A stretch of DNA of 38,399 bases from an uncultured Bacteroidaceae bacterium. Lineage in GTDB: Bacteria > Bacteroidota > Bacteroidia > Bacteroidales > Bacteroidaceae. The position numbers and the translations under genes were made by a program. A model generated the notes under the pieces. It saw only the letters and a list, made by a program, of their open reading frames with translations. It was not told the origin of the DNA and searched no databases. This document shows positions 24,142-32,703 of this stretch, piece after piece; positions within the stretch are counted from its first letter, which is position 1, and each line of letters starts with the position of its first letter. The stretch spans positions 1 through 38,399 of the forward strand of contig CALUJL010000018.1 in assembly GCA_944320955.1 (NCBI GenBank), given 5' to 3'.

Positions 24142-24182
24142 CACACAAAAGGCATAAATTTCCCAAAAAAGAACGCATCGCA

Positions 24183-25247
24183 ATGGAAAAAGACCCCCTC
24201 TTCGACGAAGCCGTGCAGCTGCTCTGCCGCCTGATCGCCACCCCTTCCGTCAGCCGGCAGGAGGACCGCGCGGCCGACGTGCTGCAGGAATACATGGAAC
24301 ACTGCGGCCTCGCCCCCCGGCGCATCGGCAACAACCTGCTCTGCCTGCCGCCCCGCTTCGACCCCGCCCTGCCCACACTGCTGCTCAACGCCCACATCGA
24401 CACGGTGAAACCCGTGGCCGGATGGACGCGCGACCCCTACCTCCCCTCCATCGAGGGCGGCCGTCTCTACGGCCTGGGCAGCAACGACTGCGGCGGAGGC
24501 CTCGTGAGCCTGCTCATGACCTACCGCGCCCTCTCCGCCCTCCCGCAGCCCTACAACCCCGTCTACCTGGCCTCCTGCGAAGAAGAAGTATCGGGAAAAG
24601 GCGGCATCGAGCTGGCCCTTCCCGAGCTGCCCGCCACGCCCGCCGTGGCCCTCGTGGGCGAACCTACCGGGATGCAGCCCGCCATTGCCGAAAAGGGCCT
24701 CATGGTCATCGACGGCACGGCGCACGGCAAGTCCGGCCACGCCGCACGCGACGAGGGAATCAACGCCATCTACCAGGCACTCCCCGACCTGCTTTGGCTC
24801 CAAAGCTACCGCTTCCCCCGCGAAAGCCCCCTGCTCGGACCGGTGAAAATGACGGTGACGCAAATCAATGCCGGCACACAACACAACGTCGTCCCCGACA
24901 CCTGCACCTTCGTAGTGGACGTGCGGAGCAACGAACTCTACAGCAACGAGGAACTCTTCCGCCTCATCTCCTCCCACGTGCACAGCGACCTCCGGGCCCG
25001 TTCCTTCCGCCTTTCCTCCTCCGGCCTGCCCGCAGCCCACCCCCTCGTGCAGCGCGCCGTCGCCCTGGGCCGCACGCCCTTCGGCTCCCCCACCCTGAGC
25101 GACCAGGCACTCATGCGCTTCCCCTCGCTCAAGATGGGGCCGGGACGCTCCGAGCGCTCCCACACGGCCGACGAATTCATCCTCCTCTCCGAGATAGAAG
25201 AAGCCCTCCGCCTCTACCGAGGCCTGCTCTCCGGCCTCCGCCTCTGA
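24183..25247 (+). CDS. argE: M20 deacylase, N-acyl-L-citrulline/ornithine type
   Basis: A 354-residue M20 metallohydrolase. Dinuclear metal ligands are H71 and D102, with D73 assisting (NAHIDTVKP); E133-E134 give the general base and a metal ligand (CEEEVSGKGG). The next motif is VGEPTGMQPAIAEKGLMV. It closely resembles Bacteroides proteins of the acetyl/succinyl-citrulline route of arginine synthesis, where deacylation follows carbamoylation. The acyl group (acetyl or succinyl) cannot be decided here. Other arginine genes are not in the window. Repeat array R4 fills the spacer after it. Confidence 0.85.
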   Translation: MEKDPLFDEAVQLLCRLIATPSVSRQEDRAADVLQEYMEHCGLAPRRIGNNLLCLPPRFDPALPTLLLNAHIDTVKPVAGWTRDPYLPSIEGGRLYGLGSNDCGGGLVSLLMTYRALSALPQPYNPVYLASCEEEVSGKGGIELALPELPATPAVALVGEPTGMQPAIAEKGLMVIDGTAHGKSGHAARDEGINAIYQALPDLLWLQSYRFPRESPLLGPVKMTVTQINAGTQHNVVPDTCTFVVDVRSNELYSNEELFRLISSHVHSDLRARSFRLSSSGLPAAHPLVQRAVALGRTPFGSPTLSDQALMRFPSLKMGPGRSERSHTADEFILLSEIEEALRLYRGLLSGLRL

Positions 25248-25256
25248 GCACCCGCC

Positions 25257-25400
25257 CCGGAAAAGCCCTGCCGCTTTTTCCCGGAAGTGCCGCACCTTTT
25301 TGCGGAAAGCCCTGCATGTTTTCCGCAAAAGCGCCGCACCCTTTTCCCCGGAGTCCGGCCGCTTTTTCGGCCGGAGACTGCGCATTTTTCGGAAAACATG
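25257..25400 (+). repeat. Degenerate repeat array R4 (argE'/FemAB spacer)
   Basis: About seven units of 18-25 bp alternate AAAAG-like and CTTTT-like blocks around a GC-rich core (for example AAAAGCGCCGCACCCTTTTC at 25327). It is the longest but most degenerate array, and ends just before TAACTTTG at 25403-25410, the likely -7 box of the next gene. Confidence 0.6.
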
Positions 25401-25402
25401 CG

Positions 25403-25410
25403 TAACTTTG
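25403..25410 (+). promoter_or_regulatory. -7 box of the FemAB-like gene
   Basis: TAACTTTG lies 22 bp before the ATG at 25433, right after repeat array R4. No -33 TTTG is at the usual spacing. Confidence 0.45.
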
Positions 25411-25432
25411 CCCGAAAACAGCCGCCAACCCG

Positions 25433-26419
25433 ATGACAAACCGCAAGATGACCCCCGCCCAACAGCAGTATGCCGAACTGTGCCGCACCGAGCCCATCCC
25501 CCTCATGATGCAGGCCTGGTGGCTCGAAGCCGTATGCCCCGGACAGTGGAGCGCCCTCCTCTACGAAGAAAACGGGCAGCCGGTGGCCGCCTTCGCCTAT
25601 CATTTCCGGAAAAAGTGGGGACTCCGCCTCATCCTCCAGCCCCGCCTCACACAATACGGCGGCCTCTGGATAAAAAACACCACGCCCCCCGACGGATTCG
25701 ACCCCACCCGGCTGGCACGCGAGAAGCACATCATCAACCACTTCGTCGACCAGATCGACCAACTCCGCCCCCACTATCTCGACATCTGCCTCCACTATTC
25801 CCGCACCAACCACCTCCCCTTCCACTGGCGGGGCTGGCGGCAGACGACAAGATATACCTATTTAATAGAACGCATAGGCAATCCCGACAAGTGCATAGCC
25901 CGCTTCTCCCACGCCAAGCAGCGCCAGATACGCAAAGCCCAGGGCCGCTTCACCCTCGACCTCTCACTCTCGCCCGACGCCTTCTACGCCCTCCACAAAA
26001 CCAGCCTGCAAGAAGCCCACAGGCCCCATATCGGATACGAATACGCCTTCTTCCTCCGCCTCTGGAAAGCAGCCACCGAGCGGAAACAAGGCCAGATCTT
26101 CGCCCTGCGCGACGCGGAAGGAAACATACACACAGCCCATTTCATCGTCTGGGACCGCACCTCGGCCTACGACCTGCTCTACTTCATCCGCCCGCGCTAC
26201 GCATCGTCCGGAGCCAGCACCCTCATCATAGCCGAAATACTCCGCCAGCTCCAGCAGAAAACCCGCGCCTTCGACTTCGAAGGCAGCATGGTGGAATCCA
26301 TAGAGAACAGCTACCGCCAGTTCGGCACCGTGCAGAAACCCTACCATCACCTCGTCCGGCCCTACTCGCGCGGCGCCGCACTCCTCGTCGGCCTGCGCCG
26401 GCACTTCCGGAAAGCCTGA
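25433..26419 (+). CDS. FemAB/GNAT-fold acyltransferase-like protein
   Basis: A 328-residue soluble protein with two GNAT-like halves. The second half has the FemAB-type pattern: a basic helix RQIRKAQGRF, the strand GNIHTAHFIVWD, YLLYFIRP-like residues and the FDFEGSMVESIENSYRQFG motif near the C-terminus. FemAB relatives add amino acids to peptidoglycan peptides or acylate small molecules. The substrate is unknown, so 'acyltransferase-like' is as far as the sequence goes. It lies between argE' and the RidA-fold gene, each with its own -7 box. Confidence 0.72.
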   Translation: MTNRKMTPAQQQYAELCRTEPIPLMMQAWWLEAVCPGQWSALLYEENGQPVAAFAYHFRKKWGLRLILQPRLTQYGGLWIKNTTPPDGFDPTRLAREKHIINHFVDQIDQLRPHYLDICLHYSRTNHLPFHWRGWRQTTRYTYLIERIGNPDKCIARFSHAKQRQIRKAQGRFTLDLSLSPDAFYALHKTSLQEAHRPHIGYEYAFFLRLWKAATERKQGQIFALRDAEGNIHTAHFIVWDRTSAYDLLYFIRPRYASSGASTLIIAEILRQLQQKTRAFDFEGSMVESIENSYRQFGTVQKPYHHLVRPYSRGAALLVGLRRHFRKA

Positions 26420-26451
26420 CCGCCCGCCCGCAGAATACCCACATGCGAGTA

Positions 26452-26482
26452 TTTCCCGCCCCGCTGATTCAGGCTAACTTTG
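26452..26482 (+). promoter_or_regulatory. Promoter of RidA-fold gene / ccsBA
   Basis: TTTC (26452-26455, one off TTTG), 19 nt, then TAACTTTG (26475-26482), 26 bp before the ATG at 26509. ccsBA starts 3 bp after the RidA-fold stop, so this promoter probably serves both. Confidence 0.55.
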
Positions 26483-26508
26483 CGGCCGGAAAAAAATAGA
26501 GCACTCTT

Positions 26509-27636
26509 ATGATTTCGTACAAAACCGATACAGACTTTGGACAAGTGACCGTAGAGTCCGCCGCATTCTGCCCCGCCTCGGGCGTACAGGAGTGGCACCT
26601 CATGCTGCACCCCGCCCCCTCCGGCTCTTTTGAGCAGCAACTCCGGGCCCTCGCCGCAGCCTACCTGCGCTACAAGGCTTCCGCCCTGCCCGGGGAGGCC
26701 GGCGCCCTCTTCGCCCGGTGCTTCATGAGCGACATAACCAACCAGGCCGCACCGGCCGAAGCCGCCCTCCGCGAGATGCTGGCGGCTGAGGAAACGCCCA
26801 CGGCCCTCTCCCTCGTCGGCCAACCGCCCCTCGACGGCAGCAAAATCTGCCTCTGGCTCTACCTGAGCACGCCCCGTTCGGCGGCCTACACCCACCTCTT
26901 TTCCGCCTCGCGCCGCAAGGCGGGCGGAAGTTCGGAAGAGCAGACACGGCTCCTCTTCGAGGAATACGAGCAGGAGCTTGCCGCCCGGGGCTGCACGCTG
27001 GAGCGCGACTGCCAGCGGACGTGGCTCTTCGTGCGCGACGTGGACGTGAATTACGCCGGAGTCGTCAAGGGGCGGCGCGAAAACTTCCTCGCCCAGGGCA
27101 TGAACCCGCAGACGCACTTCATAGCCAGCACGGGCATACAGGGCCAAAGCCCCCGCGCCGACGAGCGGGTCATAATGGACGCCTACGCCGTGGGCGGCCT
27201 CCAGCGCGGGCAGGTGCAGTACCTCTACGCCAAGACGCACCTGAATCCGACCTACGAGTACAACGTAACCTTCGAGCGCGGCACCGCAATCCTCTACGGC
27301 GACCGCCGCCACGTCCTCATCAGCGGCACCGCCAGCATAGACAACCGCGGCGAAATCCTCTTTCCCGGCGACATCGTGCGGCAAACGCAGCGCATGTGGG
27401 AAAACGTGGAAGCCCTGCTCCGCGAGGGCGGCTGCACGATGGACGACGCAGTGCACATGATTGTCTACCTGCGCGACCTCTCCGACCGCGAGACCGTCCG
27501 CCGCCTTTTCGACGAGCGCTTCCCCTCCGTCCCCCGGGTCTTCCTGCTGGCCCCCGTGTGCCGCCCCGGATGGCTCATCGAGATGGAGTGCATGGCCGTC
27601 AAGGCGGAGGCACATCCCGAATTTTCCCCTCTCTGA
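26509..27636 (+). CDS. RidA/YjgF-fold protein (FkbO/Hyg5-like layout)
   Basis: A 375-residue protein with a RidA-like C-terminal domain (about 250-370: HVLISGTASIDNRGEILFPGD, then NVEALLREGGCTMDDAVHMIVYLRD and PGWLIEMECMAV). An N-terminal half is arranged as in two-domain YjgF-type proteins such as chorismatases. Databases often call such proteins 'L-PSP endoribonuclease' without proof. Chorismate or imine/enamine chemistry is possible; no catalytic assignment is made. Its stop is 3 bp before ccsBA, so the two are co-transcribed. Confidence 0.75.
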   Translation: MISYKTDTDFGQVTVESAAFCPASGVQEWHLMLHPAPSGSFEQQLRALAAAYLRYKASALPGEAGALFARCFMSDITNQAAPAEAALREMLAAEETPTALSLVGQPPLDGSKICLWLYLSTPRSAAYTHLFSASRRKAGGSSEEQTRLLFEEYEQELAARGCTLERDCQRTWLFVRDVDVNYAGVVKGRRENFLAQGMNPQTHFIASTGIQGQSPRADERVIMDAYAVGGLQRGQVQYLYAKTHLNPTYEYNVTFERGTAILYGDRRHVLISGTASIDNRGEILFPGDIVRQTQRMWENVEALLREGGCTMDDAVHMIVYLRDLSDRETVRRLFDERFPSVPRVFLLAPVCRPGWLIEMECMAVKAEAHPEFSPL

Positions 27637-27639
27637 CCG

Positions 27640-29958
27640 ATGCGGCGGCTTCCCTTCTTCCTGCTCCTGCTGCTCAGCGCCGTGATGGCGGCGGCCACGC
27701 TGCTGGAGAAACAGGCCGGCAGCGCGGCAGTCTCCGAAGCGGTTTACCATAGCGGGTGGTTCATTCTTCTGTGGACCGCCCTGCTTCTTTTTTCCCTCCC
27801 CATGCTCCTGAGCCGCACGGGGCGGCAGCAGCTCCGCTTGCCCGGCCTGCTACTCCACGGGGCGTTCGGCCTGATTCTCATCGGGGCGCTGCTCACCCAC
27901 CTCACCTCCCTCAGCGGCATCCTCCACCTGCGCCGGGGCATGCCCGAAAACACCTTCCGCACCACGCACACCCGCCTCTGGGAACGGGACAAGGCCGACA
28001 GCCGGGAGCGCCTCCCCTTCAGCATCACGCTCGAAGAGTTCCGCATCGTCCGCTACCCCGGCACGCAAGCCCCGGCCGACTACGCCAGCACGGTCCGCAT
28101 CGGCCCCCCGCTTTCTGCAAAAAGCGCAGGCACTTCCCGGGAAAAGCGGCAGCACTTTCCGGCAGAAGCGCTGCAGGAAATCTCCATGAACCGCATACTC
28201 CGCGTCGAAGGCTACCGCCTCTACCAGACTTCCTACGACCCGGACGGCCGGGGGAGCTGGCTCACGGTAAACTACGACCCGCTGGGCATACCCGTCACCT
28301 ATGCCGGTTATGCCCTCCTGGCCCTGTCGATGGGACTCCTGCTGCTGGATCCGCGGGGCGGATTCCGCCGCCTGCTGCGCCACCCGGCCCTGCGCCGCGG
28401 GGCGGGCGCGCTGCTCTTCCTGCTCCTCCCGGCAGCCTCCACACAAGCCGGCGAGGCGCAACTCCAGCCGGAGGCACGGCTAAAGGAAGCCACACTCCCC
28501 GCCCCCCAGGCCGAAGAGCTGGGCCGCCTGCAGGTGCTCTACAACGACCGCATCGCCCCGCTGCACACCTTGGCACACGACTTTGCGCTCAAACTCTCCG
28601 GCACCGCCCGATACCGCGGGTTCATGCCCGAGCAATTCCTCGCCGGCTGGCTCTTTTACCCCGGGGTATGGCAGTCGGAACCGTCGATCCCCATAAAAAA
28701 CGCCACACTCCGCACCCGTCTGGGCACGGGGCGCAAGGCCGCCCTCGCCGACCTCTTCGGCCCGGCGGGAGAATACCGGCTCCAACCGCTCTGGGCAAGC
28801 CTCGACCGCAGCCAGGCGCCTACGGCACTGGAGAAGTCCATCGTGGAAACCGACGAAAAAGTGCAGCTCGCGGCCATGCTCCGCAGCGGCGCGCTGCTGA
28901 AAGTGTTCCCCCTCCGGGGAGAAGACGGGCGGATAGGATGGTATGCCCCCGCCGATTCGCTGCCGCCCGGCACGGGGACGGACGAGGCGCGCTTCGTGCG
29001 CGGCTATTTCGCCCTGCTCTACGAGAGCATTGCGGCGCACGACTACGAACGCGTCTCCCAACTCATCCGCGGACTCGCCGCCTACCAGCAACGCGCGGGG
29101 GGCGCCACGCTGCTCAGCCCGGCGCACATCGGTGCCGAAATAGCCTACCACCGGCTCGAACCCACGGCATGGCTCTACCGCTTCTGCCTCCTCCTGGGGC
29201 TGGGAGGCTTCCTCGTTTTCCTCTTCGCGCGGCCGCAGTCGCGCCTTGCCCGCCGGGCCGGGCGCACACTGGACGGGGCTTTTCTCCTGGCCTTCCTGGC
29301 CCTGACGGCCACCGTGGCGCTGCGCAGCTACATTGCCGGGAGGCTTCCGCTGGGCAACGGCTACGAAACGATGCTCTCCCTGGCCTGGTTCCTGCAACTG
29401 GCGGCCCTCCTCCTGCGCCGGCGCCTGCCGATGGCGCCGGCTTTCGGCCTGCTGCTCTCGGGGTTTGCCCTGCTCGTGAGCACACTGGGGCAGATGAACC
29501 CGCAGATCACGCCGCTCATGCCCGTCTTGCTCTCGCCCTGGCTGAGCCTGCATGTGTCGGTCATCATGATGGCCTATGCCCTCTTCGGCTTCACCTGCCT
29601 CTGCGGTATCGGCGCGCTGCTGCTCCTGCGGCGCAAGGGGGCGGCACAGGAAGTGGAGCGGCTCACCGTCTTGAGCCGGCTGCTGCTCTACCCGGCTACG
29701 TTCCTGCTGGGCATCGGGATATTCGTGGGGGCGGTCTGGGCCAATGTGAGCTGGGGGACCTACTGGTCGTGGGACCCCAAGGAGGTATGGGCGCTCATCT
29801 CTTTTCTCGTCTATGCGCTGCCGCTCCACCGCCGGAGCCTGCCCTTCTTCGGGCAGCCCGCGGCTTACCATCTCTACACGGTGGCGGCGTTCCTCACGCT
29901 GCTGATGACTTACTTCGGAGTAAACTATTTTTTGGGCGGAATGCACAGCTACGCCTGA
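27640..29958 (+). CDS. ccsA: Fused cytochrome c biogenesis protein CcsBA (ResB-CcsA)
   Basis: A 772-residue membrane protein of system II cytochrome c maturation, which exports haem and joins it to apocytochrome c. The N-terminal ResB/CcsB part has membrane helices near 7-25, 40-60 and 70-90, a periplasmic domain (about 100-210: SITLEEFRIVRYPGTQAPADY, EGYRLYQTSYDPDG) and a further helix. A large extracytoplasmic part (about 260-500) precedes the CcsA half with PLGNGYETM and the haem-handling WWD-type motif GTYWSWDPKEVW (about 706-717). Codons about 156-180 are repeat array R5 read in frame, apparently an insertion in a periplasmic loop. No cytochrome gene is in the window. Confidence 0.88.
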   Translation: MRRLPFFLLLLLSAVMAAATLLEKQAGSAAVSEAVYHSGWFILLWTALLLFSLPMLLSRTGRQQLRLPGLLLHGAFGLILIGALLTHLTSLSGILHLRRGMPENTFRTTHTRLWERDKADSRERLPFSITLEEFRIVRYPGTQAPADYASTVRIGPPLSAKSAGTSREKRQHFPAEALQEISMNRILRVEGYRLYQTSYDPDGRGSWLTVNYDPLGIPVTYAGYALLALSMGLLLLDPRGGFRRLLRHPALRRGAGALLFLLLPAASTQAGEAQLQPEARLKEATLPAPQAEELGRLQVLYNDRIAPLHTLAHDFALKLSGTARYRGFMPEQFLAGWLFYPGVWQSEPSIPIKNATLRTRLGTGRKAALADLFGPAGEYRLQPLWASLDRSQAPTALEKSIVETDEKVQLAAMLRSGALLKVFPLRGEDGRIGWYAPADSLPPGTGTDEARFVRGYFALLYESIAAHDYERVSQLIRGLAAYQQRAGGATLLSPAHIGAEIAYHRLEPTAWLYRFCLLLGLGGFLVFLFARPQSRLARRAGRTLDGAFLLAFLALTATVALRSYIAGRLPLGNGYETMLSLAWFLQLAALLLRRRLPMAPAFGLLLSGFALLVSTLGQMNPQITPLMPVLLSPWLSLHVSVIMMAYALFGFTCLCGIGALLLLRRKGAAQEVERLTVLSRLLLYPATFLLGIGIFVGAVWANVSWGTYWSWDPKEVWALISFLVYALPLHRRSLPFFGQPAAYHLYTVAAFLTLLMTYFGVNYFLGGMHSYA
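28109..28178 (+). repeat. 22-bp repeat array R5, in frame inside ccsBA
   Basis: Two full 22-nt units (AAAAGCGCAGGCACTTCCCG at 28120 and the unit at 28142) plus partial units lie within the coding sequence. Bases 28141-28164 are identical to 21230-21253 in array R3. It encodes LSAKSAGTSREKRQHFPAEA. Confidence 0.75.
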
Positions 29959-29967
29959 GCCGGGCGG

Positions 29968-30744
29968 CTACGGGCGGCGGACTTCCATGCGCATGGTCCC
30001 GGCATCGATGCGGAAGGAGGGGCTGCTGAAGGCCTGCTCCAGCAGGCCGAGACGCGCCAGTTCGGAGGGCGTGCCCGAGTAGTTGCGCCCGTCGGGGGCG
30101 AGCAGCCGGAAAGAATCGGCCGTCTGGAGGGCCAGGTCCAGCTCGTGCGTGGAGAGCAGGATGCCCTTCCCCTCGTCGTGCGCCAGGCGGGAGAGCAGCA
30201 AGAGGAGCTCCACGCGGTTGGGAAGGTCCAGATGGGCCGTAGGCTCGTCGAGCAGGATGTAGGGAGTGGCCTGGCACAAGGCGGCGGCCACGAGCACGCG
30301 TTGGCGCTCGCCGTCGGAGAGGGAACGGAGCGCACGGGCTGCGAACCGCTCCACACCCGCTGCCTCCAGGCTGTGCTGCACAAGGGCTTCGTCTTCCGCA
30401 CTGAGGCGGGCGGAAAGACCCGTGTAAGGACTGCGGCTCCAGGCCACCAGCTCGCGCACCGAGAGATGCGGCACATCGAACCGGTCGGTCAGGACGACGG
30501 CCAGCCTCTGCGCACGCTGCCGCGGCGAGAGGGCCGCAAGGGGCTGCCCGTCGAGGCTTATCTCCCCGCCGAGCGGGGCTTGCAGGCCGGCCAGGGTACG
30601 CAGCAGGGTCGACTTGCCGCTGCCGTTGGCGCCGAGCAGGCAGGCAAACTCCCCGGGACGAAGCTGCAGGTCGATGCCGCTACGGACGCAGACATCCGCA
30701 GGGCGGTGCTTGTAGCCTATGGAGAGTTGACGCGCCTCGAACAT
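29968..30744 (-). CDS. ABC transporter ATPase (iron/haem/B12 uptake type)
   Basis: A 258-residue ATPase of the FhuC/BtuD class. It shows Walker A GANGSGKST (34-42), Q-loop region AVVLTDR (the usual Gln is not obvious), signature LSDGERQRV (Asp for the second Gly of LSGGQ), Walker B YILLDEPTAHLD and switch His in LLSTHELD. No permease or binding protein lies beside it. It is last in the tsaB-DUF4290-murA-rimM run, 32 bp after rimM, and converges with ccsBA 9 bp away. Iron or haem uptake is inferred from subfamily similarity only. Confidence 0.83.
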   Translation of the reverse strand: MFEARQLSIGYKHRPADVCVRSGIDLQLRPGEFACLLGANGSGKSTLLRTLAGLQAPLGGEISLDGQPLAALSPRQRAQRLAVVLTDRFDVPHLSVRELVAWSRSPYTGLSARLSAEDEALVQHSLEAAGVERFAARALRSLSDGERQRVLVAAALCQATPYILLDEPTAHLDLPNRVELLLLLSRLAHDEGKGILLSTHELDLALQTADSFRLLAPDGRNYSGTPSELARLGLLEQAFSSPSFRIDAGTMRMEVRRP

Positions 30745-30776
30745 GGGGAAGACCTTCGGACTATGAGAAAAAACGC

Positions 30777-31316
30777 TTACTCGCCGGCCGGGGCGTTGAG
30801 CCCGACCAGTCCTTCGGGCAGGCTGGTATACAGGATGCGTTGCTCCGCATCGACTCCGGTGATGAACTCCTCATGGGCGGGAATGAGGCATACGTGCTCG
30901 CCCCGATGCACCTCGAAGAGGACATTGGCCGTGGAGTCGTCCACGTGCTCCACGGTGCCGAGCAGGCCGCAATGCTCGTCTTCCACACGGAAACCCTCGA
31001 AGTAGCGCCACGAATCAGGCAGTTCCTGCGGATCGTGCTGCGCCAGATGGCGGAGAAAATAGACATCGGCATTGGTGAAAGCGGCAGCTTCCTCCTGCGA
31101 ATCCACGCCCTCCAGGCGGATCAGCGCCGAGTGGCCGGAACGGAAACGGTACTCCTCGATAAAGAAAGGCACGGGGATTCCGTCGCGCAGGACGATGAGA
31201 TAGTCGGCATCGACGCGGTCGAAAATGTCGTCGGTAAAGGTGAATTGCAATTCCCCCTGCACCCCGTGGGGGCGGTTGAACACCCCTATTTTGTATATAT
31301 CGTCAATAGAAATCAT
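30777..31316 (-). CDS. rimM: 16S rRNA processing protein RimM
   Basis: A 179-residue maturation factor for the 30S head that binds S19. The N-terminal RimM barrel (GVFNRPHGVQGELQF) is followed by a PRC-barrel domain (YFEGFRVEDEHCGLLGTVEHVDDSTANVLFEV). Length is normal. It lies 44 bp after murA in the leftward operon. Confidence 0.95.
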   Translation of the reverse strand: MISIDDIYKIGVFNRPHGVQGELQFTFTDDIFDRVDADYLIVLRDGIPVPFFIEEYRFRSGHSALIRLEGVDSQEEAAAFTNADVYFLRHLAQHDPQELPDSWRYFEGFRVEDEHCGLLGTVEHVDDSTANVLFEVHRGEHVCLIPAHEEFITGVDAEQRILYTSLPEGLVGLNAPAGE

Positions 31317-31360
31317 ACAGACAAGTCTAGTTTCGTTGCCCGCCCGCAGGGCTCCCGGCC

Positions 31361-32665
31361 TCAGACGCGGGTGATTTTCGCCCCGAGGGCGCGCAGGCGG
31401 TCTTCAATGTGCTCGTATCCGCGGTCTATCTGCTCAATGTTGTCGATGCGGCTCATGCCCTTCGCGCTCAAAGCAGCGATGAGCAGGGCGATTCCGGCAC
31501 GTATGTCGGGCGAAGACATACGTCCCCCGCGCAACTGCACCGCACGGTCGTGGCCGATGACTACGGCCCGGTGCGGATCGCACAAGATGATGTTGGCACC
31601 CATGTCGATCAGTTTGTCCACAAAGAAGAGGCGGCTCTCGAACATCTTCTGGTGAATCAAGACAGAGCCCTTGGCCTGCGTGGCCACGACCAGCAGGACG
31701 CTCAGCAAGTCGGGCGTCAGTCCGGGCCAGGGCGCATCGGCCAGCGTGAGAATCGTGCCGTCGATGAAAGAAGAGATCTCGTAGTGCTCCTGGGCGGGGA
31801 TGAACAAATCGTCGCCGCGCAGCTCCATCCGGATGCCCATGCGGGCAAACGTGGCAGGAATGATGCCCAGATTGGAGAAAGAGACGTTCTTTATGGTCAG
31901 TTCGCTGCCGGTCATGGCCGCCATGCCGATGAAACTCCCGATTTCTATCATGTCGGGCAGGACATGGTGCGTCGTGCCGTGCAGGCGCGACACGCCCCGT
32001 ATCTTCAGGAGGTTCGAGCCGAGGCCCTCGATATGCGCCCCCATGCTGTTGAGCATACGGCAGAGCTGCTGAAGGTAGGGCTCGCAGGCGGCATTGTAGA
32101 GCGTGGTCTGGCCGGGGGCCATGACTGCGGCCATGATGACGTTGGCCGTTCCCGTCACGGAAGCCTCGTCCAGGAGGATATAAGCCCCCTTCAGGTTGGC
32201 TCCGCTGATGGTGTAGGCCTGTTTCTCTTCATCGTAGATGAATTCGGCTCCCAGTTTCTGGATTCCGAGGAAATGAGTGTCCAGACGGCGCCGCCCTATT
32301 TTGTCGCCGCCCGGCTTGGAAATCATGGCCTTGCCGAACCTTCCGAGCAAAGCGCCGAGCAACATGACAGAGCCGCGCAGGCTGGAGCATTTCCGCAGGA
32401 ACTCCTGGCTCGAAAGGTAATCCATATTGACCGAACGGGCGCAGAAACGCCAGCTCCCGCCGCCGAGGCACGTGGTCTGCACGCCCATTTCGGCAAAAAG
32501 CTGGATGAGATTGTTGACATCCAGTATGTCGGGGACATTGTGGATGGTCACTTCTTCGGGCGTAAGCAAGGTGGCGCAGAGCACTTCGAGCACCTCGTTT
32601 TTCGCGCCCTGCGGGGTTATCGTCCCGTGCAGCGGGTGGCCGCCTTCGATGATGAATGCTCCCAT
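31361..32665 (-). CDS. murA: UDP-GlcNAc 1-carboxyvinyltransferase (C to D form)
   Basis: A 434-residue EPSP-synthase-like enzyme making the first committed step of peptidoglycan synthesis (UDP-GlcNAc plus PEP). K22-N23 (AKNEVLEVL) and the RGSVMLLGALLGRFG strand are conserved. In the active-site loop KPGGDKIGRRRLD the position of E. coli Cys115 (GGCTIG) is Asp121. Asp at this place is known from mycobacteria, chlamydiae and Borrelia and makes the enzyme insensitive to fosfomycin. It lies 38 bp after the DUF4290 gene. Confidence 0.95.
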   Translation of the reverse strand: MGAFIIEGGHPLHGTITPQGAKNEVLEVLCATLLTPEEVTIHNVPDILDVNNLIQLFAEMGVQTTCLGGGSWRFCARSVNMDYLSSQEFLRKCSSLRGSVMLLGALLGRFGKAMISKPGGDKIGRRRLDTHFLGIQKLGAEFIYDEEKQAYTISGANLKGAYILLDEASVTGTANVIMAAVMAPGQTTLYNAACEPYLQQLCRMLNSMGAHIEGLGSNLLKIRGVSRLHGTTHHVLPDMIEIGSFIGMAAMTGSELTIKNVSFSNLGIIPATFARMGIRMELRGDDLFIPAQEHYEISSFIDGTILTLADAPWPGLTPDLLSVLLVVATQAKGSVLIHQKMFESRLFFVDKLIDMGANIILCDPHRAVVIGHDRAVQLRGGRMSSPDIRAGIALLIAALSAKGMSRIDNIEQIDRGYEHIEDRLRALGAKITRV

Positions 32666-32703
32666 GGTGAAAGGTATTGAATATGAAAAAAAGCCGGAAG
32701 CGG

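Noticed and set aside
21743-24157. An 804-codon open frame on the plus strand opposite the acyl-CoA ligase
   Set aside because: The antisense ligase has all its signature motifs; this frame has none and crosses the GT2 gene as well.
14014-28178. The 22-bp arrays as CRISPR arrays
   Set aside because: Units abut with no unique spacers, are too degenerate, and no cas genes are present.
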